From NCBI RefSeq assembly GCF_024721115.1, contig NZ_JAMDHK010000002.1, forward strand, positions 186,001 through 250,000: a DNA stretch of 64,000 bases, in the 5' to 3' direction. Every line of letters starts with the position of its first letter. Position 1 is the stretch's first letter. Below are positions 53,436 through 64,000 of the stretch, one piece after another. This stretch comes from Salipiger pentaromativorans (GTDB lineage Bacteria > Pseudomonadota > Alphaproteobacteria > Rhodobacterales > Rhodobacteraceae). Position numbers and translations under genes: made by a program. A model generated the notes under the pieces. It ran no database searches, had not been told where the DNA came from, and saw only the letters and a program-made list of their open reading frames with translations.

Positions 53436-54686
53436 TTAGGCGAGTTTCACCAACGCGTGGCGCTTTTTGCCTGCCGAGAGCTTGACCGGCGAGGCCAGCG
53501 CCCCCGCGTCCAGCATCAGCCCGGCATCGCTCAGCGGCGCATCGTCGATGCGGGCGCCGTTCTCGGCGATCAGCCGTTTCGCCTCCTTGCCGGATTTCGC
53601 CAGACCCGCGCGCACGATCACCTGCACGATCGAGATGCCGTCGCCGATCTCTTCGGCGGTCAGCTCCAGCGTCGGCAGGTCGTCGCCCACGCCGCCCTTC
53701 TCGAAGACCTCGCGCGCGGTGGCTTCCGCCGCCGCAGCGGCCTCGGCGCCGTGGCAGAGCGTGGTCACCGCATTGGCGAGCACGATCTTGGCCGCGTTGA
53801 TCTCGGAGCCCGCCAGCGCGCCCAGCCGGTCGCATTCCGCGACGTCCATCTCGGTATAGAGCTTGAGGAACCGGCCCACATCGGCATCGGTGGTGTTGCG
53901 CCAGAACTGCCAGAACTCGTAGGGCGCGCGCATATCGGCATTCAGCCAGACCGCGCCGTCCTGCGATTTGCCCATCTTCTTGCCGTCCGAGGTGGTCAGC
54001 AGCGGCGAGGTCAGCCCGTAGATCTCGGCATCCAGCACCCGGCGGGTGAGGTCGATGCCGTTGACGATATTGCCCCACTGGTCCGAGCCGCCCATCTGCA
54101 ACAGGCAGCCGTAGCGGCGGTTCAGTTCGAGGAAATCATAGGCCTGCAGGATCATGTAGTTGAATTCGAGGAAGCTCAGCGACTGCTCGCGGTCGAGCCG
54201 GGATTTCACCGATTCAAAGCTCAGCATCCGGTTGACCGAGAAATGCCGCCCGATGTCGCGCAGGAAGTCGAGGTAATTGAGCCCGTCCAGCCATTCGGCG
54301 TTGTTCAGCATCAGCGCCGGATTCCCGGCCTGCTCGTAATCGAGATATTTCGCGAAGACCTGCCTGATGCCCGAGATATTGTCGTCGATCTGCGCCGGCG
54401 TCAGCAGCGGGCGCTCGTCGGCGCGGAAGCTCGGATCGCCCACCTTGGTGGTGCCGCCGCCCATGAGGGTGATCGGCTGGTGGCCGGTCTTTTGCAGCCA
54501 GCGCAGCATCATGATCTGGATGAGCGAGCCCACATGCAGCGATTTCGCCGTGGCGTCGAAGCCGATATAGCCCGGCACCACCCCTTTGGTCAGCGCCTCG
54601 TCGAGCCCCTGATAATCGGTGCAATCGGCCAGAAAGCCACGCTCCATCATGACATTCATGAAATCCGATTTGGGATGGTAGGTCAT
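53436..54686 (-). CDS. tyrS: tyrosine--tRNA ligase
   Basis: A 416-residue class I aminoacyl-tRNA synthetase. The HIGH-like motif is SLHVGSL and the KMSKS-like motif is [14 protein letters not shown], with [33 protein letters not shown] (in pieces) as the tyrosine-binding region. A C-terminal S4 RNA-binding domain follows. The start at 54686 begins [10 protein letters not shown]. It is divergent from anmK. Confidence 0.97.
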   Translation of the reverse strand: MTYHPKSDFMNVMMERGFLADCTDYQGLDEALTKGVVPGYIGFDATAKSLHVGSLIQIMMLRWLQKTGHQPITLMGGGTTKVGDPSFRADERPLLTPAQIDDNISGIRQVFAKYLDYEQAGNPALMLNNAEWLDGLNYLDFLRDIGRHFSVNRMLSFESVKSRLDREQSLSFLEFNYMILQAYDFLELNRRYGCLLQMGGSDQWGNIVNGIDLTRRVLDAEIYGLTSPLLTTSDGKKMGKSQDGAVWLNADMRAPYEFWQFWRNTTDADVGRFLKLYTEMDVAECDRLGALAGSEINAAKIVLANAVTTLCHGAEAAAAAEATAREVFEKGGVGDDLPTLELTAEEIGDGISIVQVIVRAGLAKSGKEAKRLIAENGARIDDAPLSDAGLMLDAGALASPVKLSAGKKRHALVKLA

Positions 54687-54738
54687 GGGGCTTCCCTCGT
54701 ATAGTTCGTTCGTTCCTATAAGCGTGGGGCGGGCTGAG

Positions 54739-55839
54739 GTGAAGGGTAAGTTGAACGATGCGCCGGTCTGGGCGCTGGGTACAATGTCGGGCACGTCGCT
54801 CGACGGGGTCGATGCGGCCATGGTGCTGACCGATGGCAAGCAGATCCTCGAATTCGGAGAGCGGGGCTACCGGCCTTATTCCGAGACGGAACGTGCGGTG
54901 CTGCGCGACGCGCTCGGGCGCTGGCCGGGAGAGGATGTGAGCGCCGCGCTGGCGGTGGTGCAGGGGGCGCATGAAGAGCTTCTGACGCAGTTTCCGCAGG
55001 CGGATCTGGTGGGGTTCCACGGCCAGACGCTGGCGCATGAGCCGCAGGGGCGGGGCACGCATCAGCTTGGCGACGGCGAAGCCCTGGCGGCGGTGCTGGG
55101 CTGCGATGTGGTGTGGGATTTCCGCTCGGCCGATGTGGCGCTGGGGGGCGAGGGGGCGCCGCTGGCGCCGTTCTTTCACTTCGCCTGCGCGCAGTGGATC
55201 GGCGCACGCGCGCCGCTGGCCTTTCTGAATCTCGGGGGGGTGGGCAACCTCACCTGGGTCGATCCGCTCTGGCCGCAGCCGGATCTGGACGGGGCGCTGC
55301 TGGCCTTCGATACCGGCCCGGCAAACGCGCCGCTCAACGATCTGGTGGCCGAGCGGCTGGGGCTCGATTGCGACCGGGACGGGGCGCTGGCGGCGCGGGG
55401 CGCGGTTGTGGAGGGGGCGCTGGAGCTGTTCCTGGAGGAAGGGTATTTCCGCAAGATCCCGCCCAAATCCCTGGACCGGGATGATTTTTCCCTGATGCTC
55501 GATCTCGTGCGCGAGCTGTCGGACGCGGATGCGGCGGCGACGATGACGGCGATGGCGGCCACGGCGGTGATGCTGGGGCTGGAGCATTGCCCCTCTGCGC
55601 CGCAGCGGCTGCTGGTCACCGGGGGCGGGCGCAAGAACCCGGTGATGATGGCGATGCTGGCGGCGGGGCTCGATTGCGCGGTGGAGCCGGTGGAGCGCGT
55701 GGGGCTCGACGGCGATATGCTCGAGGCGCAGGCCTTTGCCTATCTCGCGGTGCGGGTGGCGCGCGGGCTGCCGACCTCGGCGCCGGGCACCACGGGGGTG
55801 GCGGCGCCGGTGAGCGGCGGGCGGATCAGCCGGGTGTGA
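54739..55839 (+). CDS. anmK: anhydro-N-acetylmuramic acid kinase
   Basis: A 366-residue kinase that opens the anhydro ring and phosphorylates anhydroMurNAc during peptidoglycan recycling. The ATP-binding opening is [17 protein letters not shown]. Later blocks are [36 protein letters not shown] and [13 protein letters not shown]. The start is uncertain: GTG 54739 or TTG 54751. An ATG at 54685 overlaps the divergent tyrS start and adds an extension unlike the family. Confidence 0.94.
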   Translation: MKGKLNDAPVWALGTMSGTSLDGVDAAMVLTDGKQILEFGERGYRPYSETERAVLRDALGRWPGEDVSAALAVVQGAHEELLTQFPQADLVGFHGQTLAHEPQGRGTHQLGDGEALAAVLGCDVVWDFRSADVALGGEGAPLAPFFHFACAQWIGARAPLAFLNLGGVGNLTWVDPLWPQPDLDGALLAFDTGPANAPLNDLVAERLGLDCDRDGALAARGAVVEGALELFLEEGYFRKIPPKSLDRDDFSLMLDLVRELSDADAAATMTAMAATAVMLGLEHCPSAPQRLLVTGGGRKNPVMMAMLAAGLDCAVEPVERVGLDGDMLEAQAFAYLAVRVARGLPTSAPGTTGVAAPVSGGRISRV

Positions 55840-55853
55840 GGTCGGGCGGGGGC

Positions 55854-55877
55854 GGTGGGCAGGATTGCCCACCCTAC
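55854..55877 (-). repeat. REP-like palindrome, left member of a facing pair
   Basis: The minus strand reads GTAGGGTGGGCAATCCTGCC and then CACC. It lies 14 bases after the anmK stop. Confidence 0.72.
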
Positions 55878-56053
55878 GGGGGCGTCCCATGCGATTGTGG
55901 TCCTTGCGCCGGGCAAGGGCGTCGGGTGTGAGCAAGGACACCAGACGACACCCGCTGCCGGGGCGACAGGCCGAGGCCCCGGAACGGGGCCGGTGCGGGT
56001 TTTCTGAGGGGTTTTGTCTGAGGGTTTTGTCCGTGCGCTGCGGCCCGCTTCGC

Positions 56054-56077
56054 GTAGGGTGGGCAATCCTGCCCATC
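56054..56077 (+). repeat. REP-like palindrome, right member of a facing pair
   Basis: GTAGGGTGGGCAATCCTGCC and then CATC. It is the plus-strand partner of the copy at 55854, with about 176 bases between the two, and shares the rare CC in the loop with it. Confidence 0.72.
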
Positions 56078-56155
56078 GCATGCCAGCCAGCAAGCGCACA
56101 GTCCCGCGGCGACCGCCCCTTGACGCGCCGCGCGTCCCGACATAGCGCATCGCAC

Positions 56156-57973
<1,818 letters not shown>

Positions 57974-57990
57974 GCGTCGGGCCAGGCGGG

Positions 57991-58034
57991 CAAGAGTTTT
58001 TGAAAACTCTTGCAAATTCCTTCGAAGGAATTTG
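57991..58034. terminator. two adjacent perfect palindromes at a convergent gene end
   Basis: The first palindrome (57991-58012) has arms CAAGAGTTTT and AAAACTCTTG. The second (58013-58034) has arms CAAATTCCTTC and GAAGGAATTTG. They abut without a gap, 18 bases after the ABC-F stop and 10 bases before the end of the AbrB-type gene on the other strand. T-runs lie inside the first hairpin. A two-way terminator is the simplest reading. Confidence 0.7.
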
Positions 58035-58043
58035 CCGCGCCCC

Positions 58044-59123
58044 TCAGTCCCTGGTCAGATCGACATGGCGTTCGGCGGCGCTCATGACGCCCACGGTGAA
58101 GAGGATACGCACCACATGGTGCAGGCTCACCAGCGCCGGGTTGGCGGCGAGGCTCAGCGCGATCACCGACATCTCGGTCACCCCGCCCGGCGAGTAGGAG
58201 ATCATCAGCAGCAGGAAGGGCAGCCCCGTGGCCTTGGTCAGCAGCGTGGCAAACCCCGCCCCGAGCGCCAGCATGAAGAGCACCGACACCAGGCTCAGCC
58301 CGAGCGAGCGGCGCAGCATCGCCGCTGTCATGCCCGAAAAGCGCAGCCCAAGCGAAACCCCCACCACCACCTGCGCCGTGGCAATCAGCCAGAACGGCAG
58401 ATGCAGATCCACCGCGCCGGTCAGCGTCAGCGCCGCCGAGAGCAGCAGCGGCCCGGTGATCTGGCCTGCCGGCAGGCGGATCACCTGCGCGATGCCCAGC
58501 CCGGCCCCCGCCGCGACGAGGATCAGCAGCAGCGCCGGCGGCGAGACCGGCGCGGCGGGGACGGCGCTGGCCCCGGCCGCGCTGCCCACCGGATGGCCGA
58601 GCCAGAGCGACAGCGCCGAGGGCACCAGGGTGATCACCAGGATGATGCGCAGGAACTGCTGCGCGGTGAGCAGCGGCAGGTCGGCGCCGGCGCGTTCGCC
58701 CATCACCAGGCTTTCCATCAGCCCGCCGGGGGTGCCGGCGTAATAGGCCGTCGCACGGTCATAGCGTCCGAGACGGCGAAAGATCGTGTAGTTGCCCGCA
58801 TGGGCCAGCACCACGAACAGCGCCAGCGCCGACAGGGTCAGCAGCATGTCCCCGGCTTCGTTCAGCAGTTCGGGGCGCACCTGGGTGCCGATCATCACGC
58901 CGATCAGCCCGATGAACAGCGTGCGGAAGCGCATGGGAAAGCTGTAATCTCGCAGCGCCCCGTGCTGGAACAGCGCCGTGGCCAGCCCGGCGCTGCCGAG
59001 GCTGCCCAGCATGAAGGGCATCGGCAGATGCGCGGCCTGTGCCAGCAGCCCGCCCAATGCGCCAAGCGCCAGCAGGGCGGCGGTCAGACCGATTGTGCGG
59101 AGGGTCAGCGAGGCGCCATACAT
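58044..59123 (-). CDS. AbrB-family (COG3180) membrane protein
   Basis: A 359-residue protein with about ten hydrophobic helices arranged in two repeats. The conserved segment TPGGLMESLVMGERAGADLPLLTAQQFLRI and the second-half SYSPGGVTEMSVIALSLAANPALVSLHHVVRI are the family hallmarks. Despite the name AbrB family, these are membrane proteins with no DNA-binding domain, once mislabelled ammonia monooxygenase; the substrate is unknown. The start at 59123 is preferred; an ATG at 59159 adds 12 residues. Confidence 0.9.
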   Translation of the reverse strand: MYGASLTLRTIGLTAALLALGALGGLLAQAAHLPMPFMLGSLGSAGLATALFQHGALRDYSFPMRFRTLFIGLIGVMIGTQVRPELLNEAGDMLLTLSALALFVVLAHAGNYTIFRRLGRYDRATAYYAGTPGGLMESLVMGERAGADLPLLTAQQFLRIILVITLVPSALSLWLGHPVGSAAGASAVPAAPVSPPALLLILVAAGAGLGIAQVIRLPAGQITGPLLLSAALTLTGAVDLHLPFWLIATAQVVVGVSLGLRFSGMTAAMLRRSLGLSLVSVLFMLALGAGFATLLTKATGLPFLLLMISYSPGGVTEMSVIALSLAANPALVSLHHVVRILFTVGVMSAAERHVDLTRD

Positions 59124-59233
59124 GCGCGCGAGATAAGCGGATGCGCCGGGAATGTGCAACGGGGCGCGGCGCTTGTCGTGAGAGTTTCACCTTCGGCGCG
59201 AAGGCTTGCCTTTGCCGCCGGGCGGTCTAGACC

Positions 59234-60346
59234 ATGCGCATGCGACGCGCGCTTTTCATCGGATCGGACATCTATCGCGGGTCGCGCTATGGCGCGCGTC
59301 ACCCGCTTTCGATCGAGCGTGTGCCGGCGGCGACGGATCTTGCCCGCAGCCTCGGCTGGATGCCGCCAGAGCTCTACCGTACCAGCCCCCGCGCCAAAGC
59401 CGCCGCGCTGACCGGGTTTCACACGCCCGCCTATATCGCCGCCCTGGCAGCGGCGGAACGCGCCGGCGCGATCAGCGAGGAGATCCGCGCGCGCCATGGA
59501 CTCGGCACGCTCTCCAACCCGATCTTCCCCGAGATGTTCCGCCGCCCTGCCACAGCCGTGGGCGGCGGGCTGCTGGCGGCAGAGCTGGTGATGTCGGGGC
59601 AGGCGCGCGCCGTCTACAACGCCGGCGGCGGCACCCATCACGCGCTGGCCGACCGCGCGGCGGGGTTCTGCTTTCTCAACGAGCCGGTGCTGACCATCCG
59701 GCATTTGCTGCGGCTGGGGGCGCGCCGCGTGGCCTATGTGGATATCGACGCGCATCACGGCGACGGGGTGGAGATCGCTTTTCACGGTTCTGAACAGGTC
59801 CGGGTGATCTCGGTGCACGAGGACCGGCGCTGGCCCTTTACCGGCGCGCTGGAGGACACCGGCGGCGGTGCGGCGGTCAACCTGCCGGTGCCGCGCGGGT
59901 TCAACGACAGCGAGTTCGCCTATGTGCTGGAAGAGCTGATCCTGCCCGCCGTCGACGGGTTCGCGCCCGATGTGGTCTTTCTGCAATGCGGCGCCGATGC
60001 GCTGACCGAGGATCCGCTGTCACGGTTGGCGCTGTCGAACAACAGCCATTTCCGCGCGGTCGCGGCGCTCTACGCGCTGGCGCCGAGGCTGATTATGTCG
60101 GGCGGCGGCGGCTACAATCCCTGGAGCGTGGCGCGTTGCTGGGCGGGATGCTGGGCAACGCTGTCGGGGCAGGCGCTGCCCGAGGATCTGCCCGGCGAGG
60201 CGTGCGCCTTTCTTGCGGCTCTCACATGGTCCCGCAAGGGCCGGCCCGCGCCGGAGCTGCTGGCGACGCTGCGCGATGCGCCCCGCGACGGGCCGGTGCG
60301 GGAGGAGATCCGCGACGGGGTCGCCGTGCTGCGGCAGCGGCTGTGA
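59234..60346 (+). CDS. histone deacetylase-like amidohydrolase
   Basis: A 370-residue zinc-dependent deacetylase of the arginase/deacetylase superfamily (HDAC/AcuC/acetylpolyamine amidohydrolase group). Landmarks are GGGTHHALADRAAGFCFLN (active-site His135/His136), YVDIDAHHGDGVEIAF (zinc ligands Asp172 and His174), CGADALTEDPLS (zinc-ligand Asp) and the catalytic-tyrosine motif GGGGYN. It probably removes acetyl groups from acetylated proteins or polyamines. It is divergent from the AbrB-type gene by 110 bases. Confidence 0.93.
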   Translation: MRMRRALFIGSDIYRGSRYGARHPLSIERVPAATDLARSLGWMPPELYRTSPRAKAAALTGFHTPAYIAALAAAERAGAISEEIRARHGLGTLSNPIFPEMFRRPATAVGGGLLAAELVMSGQARAVYNAGGGTHHALADRAAGFCFLNEPVLTIRHLLRLGARRVAYVDIDAHHGDGVEIAFHGSEQVRVISVHEDRRWPFTGALEDTGGGAAVNLPVPRGFNDSEFAYVLEELILPAVDGFAPDVVFLQCGADALTEDPLSRLALSNNSHFRAVAALYALAPRLIMSGGGGYNPWSVARCWAGCWATLSGQALPEDLPGEACAFLAALTWSRKGRPAPELLATLRDAPRDGPVREEIRDGVAVLRQRL

Positions 60347-60377
60347 GATGGGCTTTCGGCCTGTCCCGAAACAGGTC

Positions 60378-61052
60378 TCAGAGGTATTTCGAGGCTTCCC
60401 GAAGGGCGAAGGGCTTCAGCCCGCCGCCGTGGGCGTCCAGAAACCCCTGCGCGCGGGGAACATCGTGTTTCGAGAGATCGCGCACCCACCAGGCCACGGC
60501 CTTCTGGATGAACCAGTCGCGGTCGGGCACGTAAGAGGCGGCCCAGCCCAGCACCCGGTCGCGGATCGCCAGATCCGCCTCGGAGGGGTGATTGAGCCGC
60601 GCCCAGGGCAGGGTGATCACCAGCGCCGCGCGGCGGGTCCACATATGCGGGCTTTGCACCCAGCCCTCCACCGTGTCGATGCGCGCGTGATCGGCGGTCA
60701 GGCGCCGCTGCCCGGCCTGACAGGCGTGATCGGCGATGGCCCAGCTGTCGAAGTCCGGCACCCAGCTCTGGATCAGCGCCCAGACGGAATCGTCGGGCCG
60801 GATGCGCGCCTGGGTCAGAAGTTTCGCCGCCGCCAGCCGCGCCTCGAACACATCGCTGTCCCAAAGCCCCCGCGCCAGCGCCACGCGCGCCTCAACGTCC
60901 AGACCCGGCCGCCAGGCGCGGGTGAGATCGTTCAGCACCGGGTTGGGCACGCCCAGATAGGTCCGGTCCACCTTGTGATAGGCGCGCATCTCTTCGGCCC
61001 GACCGGGGACCGCATGGGCGGCGATCTCAGCCAGCGCGGCCTCGGGGGTCAT
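60378..61052 (-). CDS. AlkD-type DNA alkylation repair protein
   Basis: A 224-residue all-helical HEAT-repeat protein of the AlkD family, which excises 3-methyl- and 7-methylpurines without base flipping. Visible landmarks are DVFEARLAAAKLL, FDSWAIADHACQ with the conserved DSWAxxD and HMWTRRAALVITLPWAR (the catalytic/DNA-contact Trp-Arg), and DWFIQKAVAWWVRDLSKHD. Its ATG overlaps the stop of the preceding PNPOx-like gene by four bases. Confidence 0.92.
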   Translation of the reverse strand: MTPEAALAEIAAHAVPGRAEEMRAYHKVDRTYLGVPNPVLNDLTRAWRPGLDVEARVALARGLWDSDVFEARLAAAKLLTQARIRPDDSVWALIQSWVPDFDSWAIADHACQAGQRRLTADHARIDTVEGWVQSPHMWTRRAALVITLPWARLNHPSEADLAIRDRVLGWAASYVPDRDWFIQKAVAWWVRDLSKHDVPRAQGFLDAHGGGLKPFALREASKYL

Positions 61053-61600
61053 GTGGCGTCGGCCTCGATCCCCGTGGGCTTGCCGTCAAGCGTTTCGCTG
61101 TTGGTCGTGGCCCAGTAATCGCGCAGCCCGTCATACCCCTTGTTCTCGGCCCAGCGGGTCAGTGTGTCGCGCTCGCCGGAAAATTCCATGAAGGGCACCG
61201 CATAACCGCAGGAGTTCTGCACCAGGTCGATCTCCATCTCGCAGATCTGCCGCGCACCGGGCAGGTCTGGGAAGAGATCGAGCATCTCGCCCCAGCCCGC
61301 ATCGCTGTGCTGGATCATCCGCGCGGTGCCGTAGCAGCGCAGGATCAGCGGGCGCTTTTCAAAGCTGCACCACATGAGCGTCAGCCGGGGATCTTCCAGC
61401 AGGTGGCCCGCCGTCTCGTTGCCCGAGCCGGTGAGGTTCAGAAAGGCGATGCGATTGGGTCCGAGGATCCGCAGCGTATCCATGCCCTTGGGCGAGACAT
61501 TCACCCGCCCCGTGGGGGCGGCGGAGCCCACGAAAAACAGATGCTGGGCCTCGATAAAGGCCATGTGGTCTTCGCTCAGAGCGTCGAATCGCTTTGCCAT
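61049..61600 (-). CDS. PNPOx-like (pyridoxamine 5'-phosphate oxidase family) flavin protein
   Basis: A 183-residue split-barrel FMN-binding-type protein. The core is FVGSAAPTGRVNVSPKGMDTLRILGPNRIAFLNLTGSGNETAGHLLEDPRLTLMWCSFEKRPLILRCYGTARM (in pieces), typical of the Putative_PNPOx family. The true substrate is unknown. The start at 61600 gives MAKRFDALSEDHMAFIE. It is coupled to the AlkD-type gene. Confidence 0.9.
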   Translation of the reverse strand: MAKRFDALSEDHMAFIEAQHLFFVGSAAPTGRVNVSPKGMDTLRILGPNRIAFLNLTGSGNETAGHLLEDPRLTLMWCSFEKRPLILRCYGTARMIQHSDAGWGEMLDLFPDLPGARQICEMEIDLVQNSCGYAVPFMEFSGERDTLTRWAENKGYDGLRDYWATTNSETLDGKPTGIEADAT

Positions 61601-61708
61601 ACCGGTCTCCCGCTTTTGCCGCAGGGCAGAATAGCGCGTTGCGGCGGCGTGGCCAGACATAGTCTCGGGCCCGTCCCGGAGGCGTTCCGGGGCGGGCGCC
61701 GCCGGCGC

Positions 61709-63526
61709 TTATTCCACCGTCACCGATTTTGCGAGGTTGCGCGGCTGGTCCACATCGGTGCCCTTGGCGACCGCCGCGTGATAGGCGAGAAGCTGCGCCG
61801 GCAGCGCATAGAGCAACGGGGCGAGCCGTTCGTCGACCGCGGGCAGGGTGATGACCTGCCAGACGCCTTCTCCGGCCTCTGCCGCGCCCGCCGCGTCGGT
61901 GATCAGGCAGACCTTGCCGCCGCGGGCCATGACCTCCTGCATGTTCGACACGGTCTTATCGAAAAGCGAGTCATGCGGCGCCATGACAATCACCGGAACG
62001 GTCTTGTCGATCAGCGCGATGGGGCCGTGCTTGAGTTCTCCTGATGCATAAGCCTCGGCGTGTATATAGCTGATTTCTTTCAGCTTTAGGGCGCCCTCAA
62101 GCGCGAGAGGATACATCATCCCGCGCCCCAGGAACAGCACGTCGCGCGCCTCGGAGATCTTTTGCGCCGCGGTTTCGATCGTCGTATCGCGATCCAGCGC
62201 GGCATTGAACACGCCGGGCAGCGCGCGGAGCTGATCGAGCAGCCCGGCGATGTCGGAATCGGCCATTGTGCCGCGTTCCTTCGCGGCCTTGATCGCCAGT
62301 AAAAGCAAGACGTTGAGCTGGCATGTGAAGGCTTTGGTCGAGGCGACGCCCACTTCGATCCCGGCGTGGATCGGCAGCGCCAGATCGCTTTCCCGGGCGA
62401 TGGAACTGGTTTCGACATTGACCACCGACACGATCTTGTCGGCCTTTTCCTGGCAATAGCGCAGGGCGGCCAGCGTGTCGGCGGTTTCGCCCGACTGGCT
62501 GACGAACAGCGCCACGGTGCCGGGCAGCACGGGCGGTTCGCGGTAGCGGAACTCCGAGGCGATATCGACCTCGACGGGCAGGTGGGCCAGCCGCTCGAAC
62601 CAGTATTTCGCCGTCAGGCAGGCATAAAACGCCGTGCCGCAGGCGACCATGGTCAGCCGGTCGATCTTGGTGAAATCGAGATCGGCGCCGGGCAGCGTGA
62701 TCTTGTTGCCGTCGAGATAGGCGCCCAGCGCATCGGCCAGCACCGTGGGCTGCTCGGCGATCTCCTTGGCCATGAAATGCTTGTAGCCGGCCTTGTCGAT
62801 GCGGGTGGCATCCATGCGGATCGCCTTGGCCTCGCGGTTCACCCGGCGGTTCTGCATATCGAAGATCTCGGCGCCCTGGCGGGTGATCACCGCCCAATCG
62901 CCCTCTTCGAGATAGGTGATCGTATCGGTGAGCGGCGCCAGCGCGATGGCGTCCGAGCCCACGAACATCTCGCCGTCGCCATGGCCGATGGCCAGCGGAG
63001 AGCCCTTGCGCGCGGCGATCATCAGGTCTTCTTCGCCATCGAAGAGGAAGGCGAGCGCAAAGGCGCCTTCGAGCCGCGCCACGGTTTCGCGCGCGGCCTC
63101 GGCCGGGCTCTTGCCGCTGTCGAGATAGTAGCTCGCCAGCATCGCCACGGTTTCGGAATCGGTCTCGGTTTCGGGAACGACCCCCTTGGCGGCGAGCTCG
63201 GCGCGCAGCTCGCGGAAATTCTCGATGATTCCGTTATGCACCATCGCCACCGAACCCGTGCGATGGGGATGGGCGTTCTTTTCGCTGGGCGCGCCATGGG
63301 TGGCCCAGCGGGTGTGGCCGATGCCGGATTTGCCCGCCAGCGGTTCATGTACCAGCCGGTCGGAGAGGTTCACCAGCTTGCCAACCGCGCGGCGGCGGTC
63401 GAGATGGCCGTTGTTCACCGTGGCGATGCCGGCGCTGTCGTAGCCGCGATATTCCAGCCGTTTCAGCGCTTCGACCAGGATCGGCGCGACCTCATGCGTG
63501 CCGAGCACGCCAACGATTCCACACAT
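61709..63526 (-). CDS. glmS: glutamine--fructose-6-phosphate aminotransferase
   Basis: A 605-residue enzyme that makes glucosamine-6-phosphate, the first step to UDP-GlcNAc. The N-terminal glutaminase domain starts with the catalytic Cys1 (MCGIVG). The two sugar-isomerase (SIS) domains follow (VACGTAFYACLTAKYWFERLA, FVSQSGETADTLAALRYC, FLGRGMMYPLALEGALKLKEISYIHAEAY). It ends ...KSVTVE, as the family does. It lies 5 bases after glmU on the same strand, a common operon. Confidence 0.97.
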   Translation of the reverse strand: MCGIVGVLGTHEVAPILVEALKRLEYRGYDSAGIATVNNGHLDRRRAVGKLVNLSDRLVHEPLAGKSGIGHTRWATHGAPSEKNAHPHRTGSVAMVHNGIIENFRELRAELAAKGVVPETETDSETVAMLASYYLDSGKSPAEAARETVARLEGAFALAFLFDGEEDLMIAARKGSPLAIGHGDGEMFVGSDAIALAPLTDTITYLEEGDWAVITRQGAEIFDMQNRRVNREAKAIRMDATRIDKAGYKHFMAKEIAEQPTVLADALGAYLDGNKITLPGADLDFTKIDRLTMVACGTAFYACLTAKYWFERLAHLPVEVDIASEFRYREPPVLPGTVALFVSQSGETADTLAALRYCQEKADKIVSVVNVETSSIARESDLALPIHAGIEVGVASTKAFTCQLNVLLLLAIKAAKERGTMADSDIAGLLDQLRALPGVFNAALDRDTTIETAAQKISEARDVLFLGRGMMYPLALEGALKLKEISYIHAEAYASGELKHGPIALIDKTVPVIVMAPHDSLFDKTVSNMQEVMARGGKVCLITDAAGAAEAGEGVWQVITLPAVDERLAPLLYALPAQLLAYHAAVAKGTDVDQPRNLAKSVTVE

Positions 63527-63531
63527 CTCGA

Positions 63532-64000
63532 TTAGCCCTTGTTCTGTTTCGCTTTTTTCGCGCGCAGCATGTTGAAGAGCCGCGTCGCGAAGCCGGGTTT
63601 GTCCACTTGCTTGGCCCGTCCCAGCGCCAGCGCGCCGGGGGCCACATCCGAGGTGATGACCGAGCCCGAGCCGGTCATGGCGCCGTCGCCCACGGTCACC
63701 GGCGCCACCAGCATGGTGTCCGAGCCGATGAAGGCGTTGCGCCCGATGGTGGTGCGGTGCTTGAATACCCCATCATAATTGCAGGTGATGGTGCCGGCGC
63801 CGATATTGGTGCCTTCGCCGATCTCCGCATCGCCCAGATAGGTCAGGTGGTTGGCCTTGGCGCCTTCGCCCAGATATGCGTTCTTGATCTCGACGAAATT
63901 GCCCACATGGGTGTCCTCGGCCAGTTCGGCCCCGGGCCGCAGCCGCGCGAAGGGGCCGACGATGGCGCCGCGGCTGACGTGACAGCCTTCGAGATGGGAA
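63532..64000 (-). CDS. glmU: GlmU C-terminal part (N-acetyltransferase domain; partial)
   Basis: The C-terminal 155 or so residues of the bifunctional GlmU; the rest lies beyond the right edge. It shows left-handed beta-helix hexapeptide repeats ([40 protein letters not shown], in pieces), the region that acetylates glucosamine-1-phosphate, followed by a short tail ([29 protein letters not shown]). The reading frame stays open to the window's edge ([26 protein letters not shown]). It precedes glmS by 5 bases. Confidence 0.95.
   Translation of the reverse strand, partial: SHLEGCHVSRGAIVGPFARLRPGAELAEDTHVGNFVEIKNAYLGEGAKANHLTYLGDAEIGEGTNIGAGTITCNYDGVFKHRTTIGRNAFIGSDTMLVAPVTVGDGAMTGSGSVITSDVAPGALALGRAKQVDKPGFATRLFNMLRAKKAKQNKG

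Larger units (their letters stand above)
55840..56155. other. 316-base gap with two facing REP-like palindromes
   Basis: No believable gene lies between anmK and the ABC-F gene. The gap holds an inverted pair of the GTAGGGTGGGCA-type repeat at 55854-55877 and 56054-56077. I see no strong promoter. Confidence 0.65.

Overview
This window is chromosomal DNA from an alphaproteobacterium of the order Rhodobacterales, most likely the roseobacter group. The evidence is the high GC content with strong third-position G/C bias and several family-level markers: a DUF2927 lipoprotein, a form II CO-dehydrogenase-like cluster, a stand-alone Hint-domain protein, the yajC-secD-secF-Mth938-ccmABCDG layout, and a TATTTG-type repeat between genes. 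The genus cannot be fixed from sequence alone. Gene content is mostly core. I see no insertion sequence, prophage, CRISPR array or plasmid function.

Layout. 1-3.3 kb (minus): a small membrane protein cut by the window edge, a DUF2927 lipoprotein, a GNAT acetyltransferase and moaA. 3.4-8.6 kb (plus): a lipoprotein, then coxG-coxS-coxL-coxM, a molybdenum hydroxylase of the form II CODH type. 8.7-11.5 kb (plus): a luciferase-like monooxygenase, a soluble PAS chemoreceptor and a small secreted protein. 11.5-13.5 kb (minus): a CAU tRNA, a site-2 protease with CBS domains and a YbaK deacylase. 13.6-19.5 kb (plus): glnE, a short companion gene, a CoxE-like VWA protein and two YeeE/YedE sulfur transporters behind a SqrR-type operator. 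19.8-26 kb: prfC; a PGIR-repeat secreted peptide with a peptidyl-arginine/agmatine deiminase-family enzyme; a Hint protein; an atypical SDR; an AlkC-like DNA glycosylase. 26-31 kb (minus): an RND efflux pump operon with a palindromic operator. 31.5-35 kb (plus): a YfgM-like protein, bamB and der. 35-41 kb (mostly minus): a zinc peptidase, a TspO-like protein, serS, a trypsin-like protease and a membrane pentapeptide-repeat protein. 41-49 kb (plus): a secreted protein, yajC-secD-secF, TauE/SafE, Mth938 and ccmABCDG. 49-64 kb: ftsB-like, pgk, tandem cyclophilins, a GNAT, tyrS, anmK, an ABC-F protein, an AbrB-type membrane protein, a histone-deacetylase-like hydrolase, a PNPOx-like protein with AlkD, and glmS-glmU.

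How the genes work together. MoaA supplies the molybdenum-cofactor precursor that the Cox hydroxylase needs, and CoxG and CoxE are accessory proteins of that enzyme. YajC-SecDF drives Sec export. CcmABCDG is the first part of system I cytochrome c maturation. YfgM and BamB support envelope protein biogenesis, and Der supports 50S ribosome assembly. GlmS and GlmU make UDP-GlcNAc, and AnmK recycles anhydro-MurNAc.

Two dispersed non-coding repeat families were read directly: a GTAGGGTGGGCA...TGCCCACC palindrome (seven copies, two pairs facing each other) and a (G/C)GTATTTG..GAAAGATGAA element (seven loci, paired and inverted at two convergent gene ends). The most speculative and most interesting locus is the PGIR-repeat peptide beside the arginine-deiminase-family enzyme at 21.5-22.8 kb. 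Other points worth checking are the SqrR-like operator at 18.34 kb, the compositionally chimeric pentapeptide gene at 39-40.7 kb, and the form II Cox cluster with a displaced coxE.
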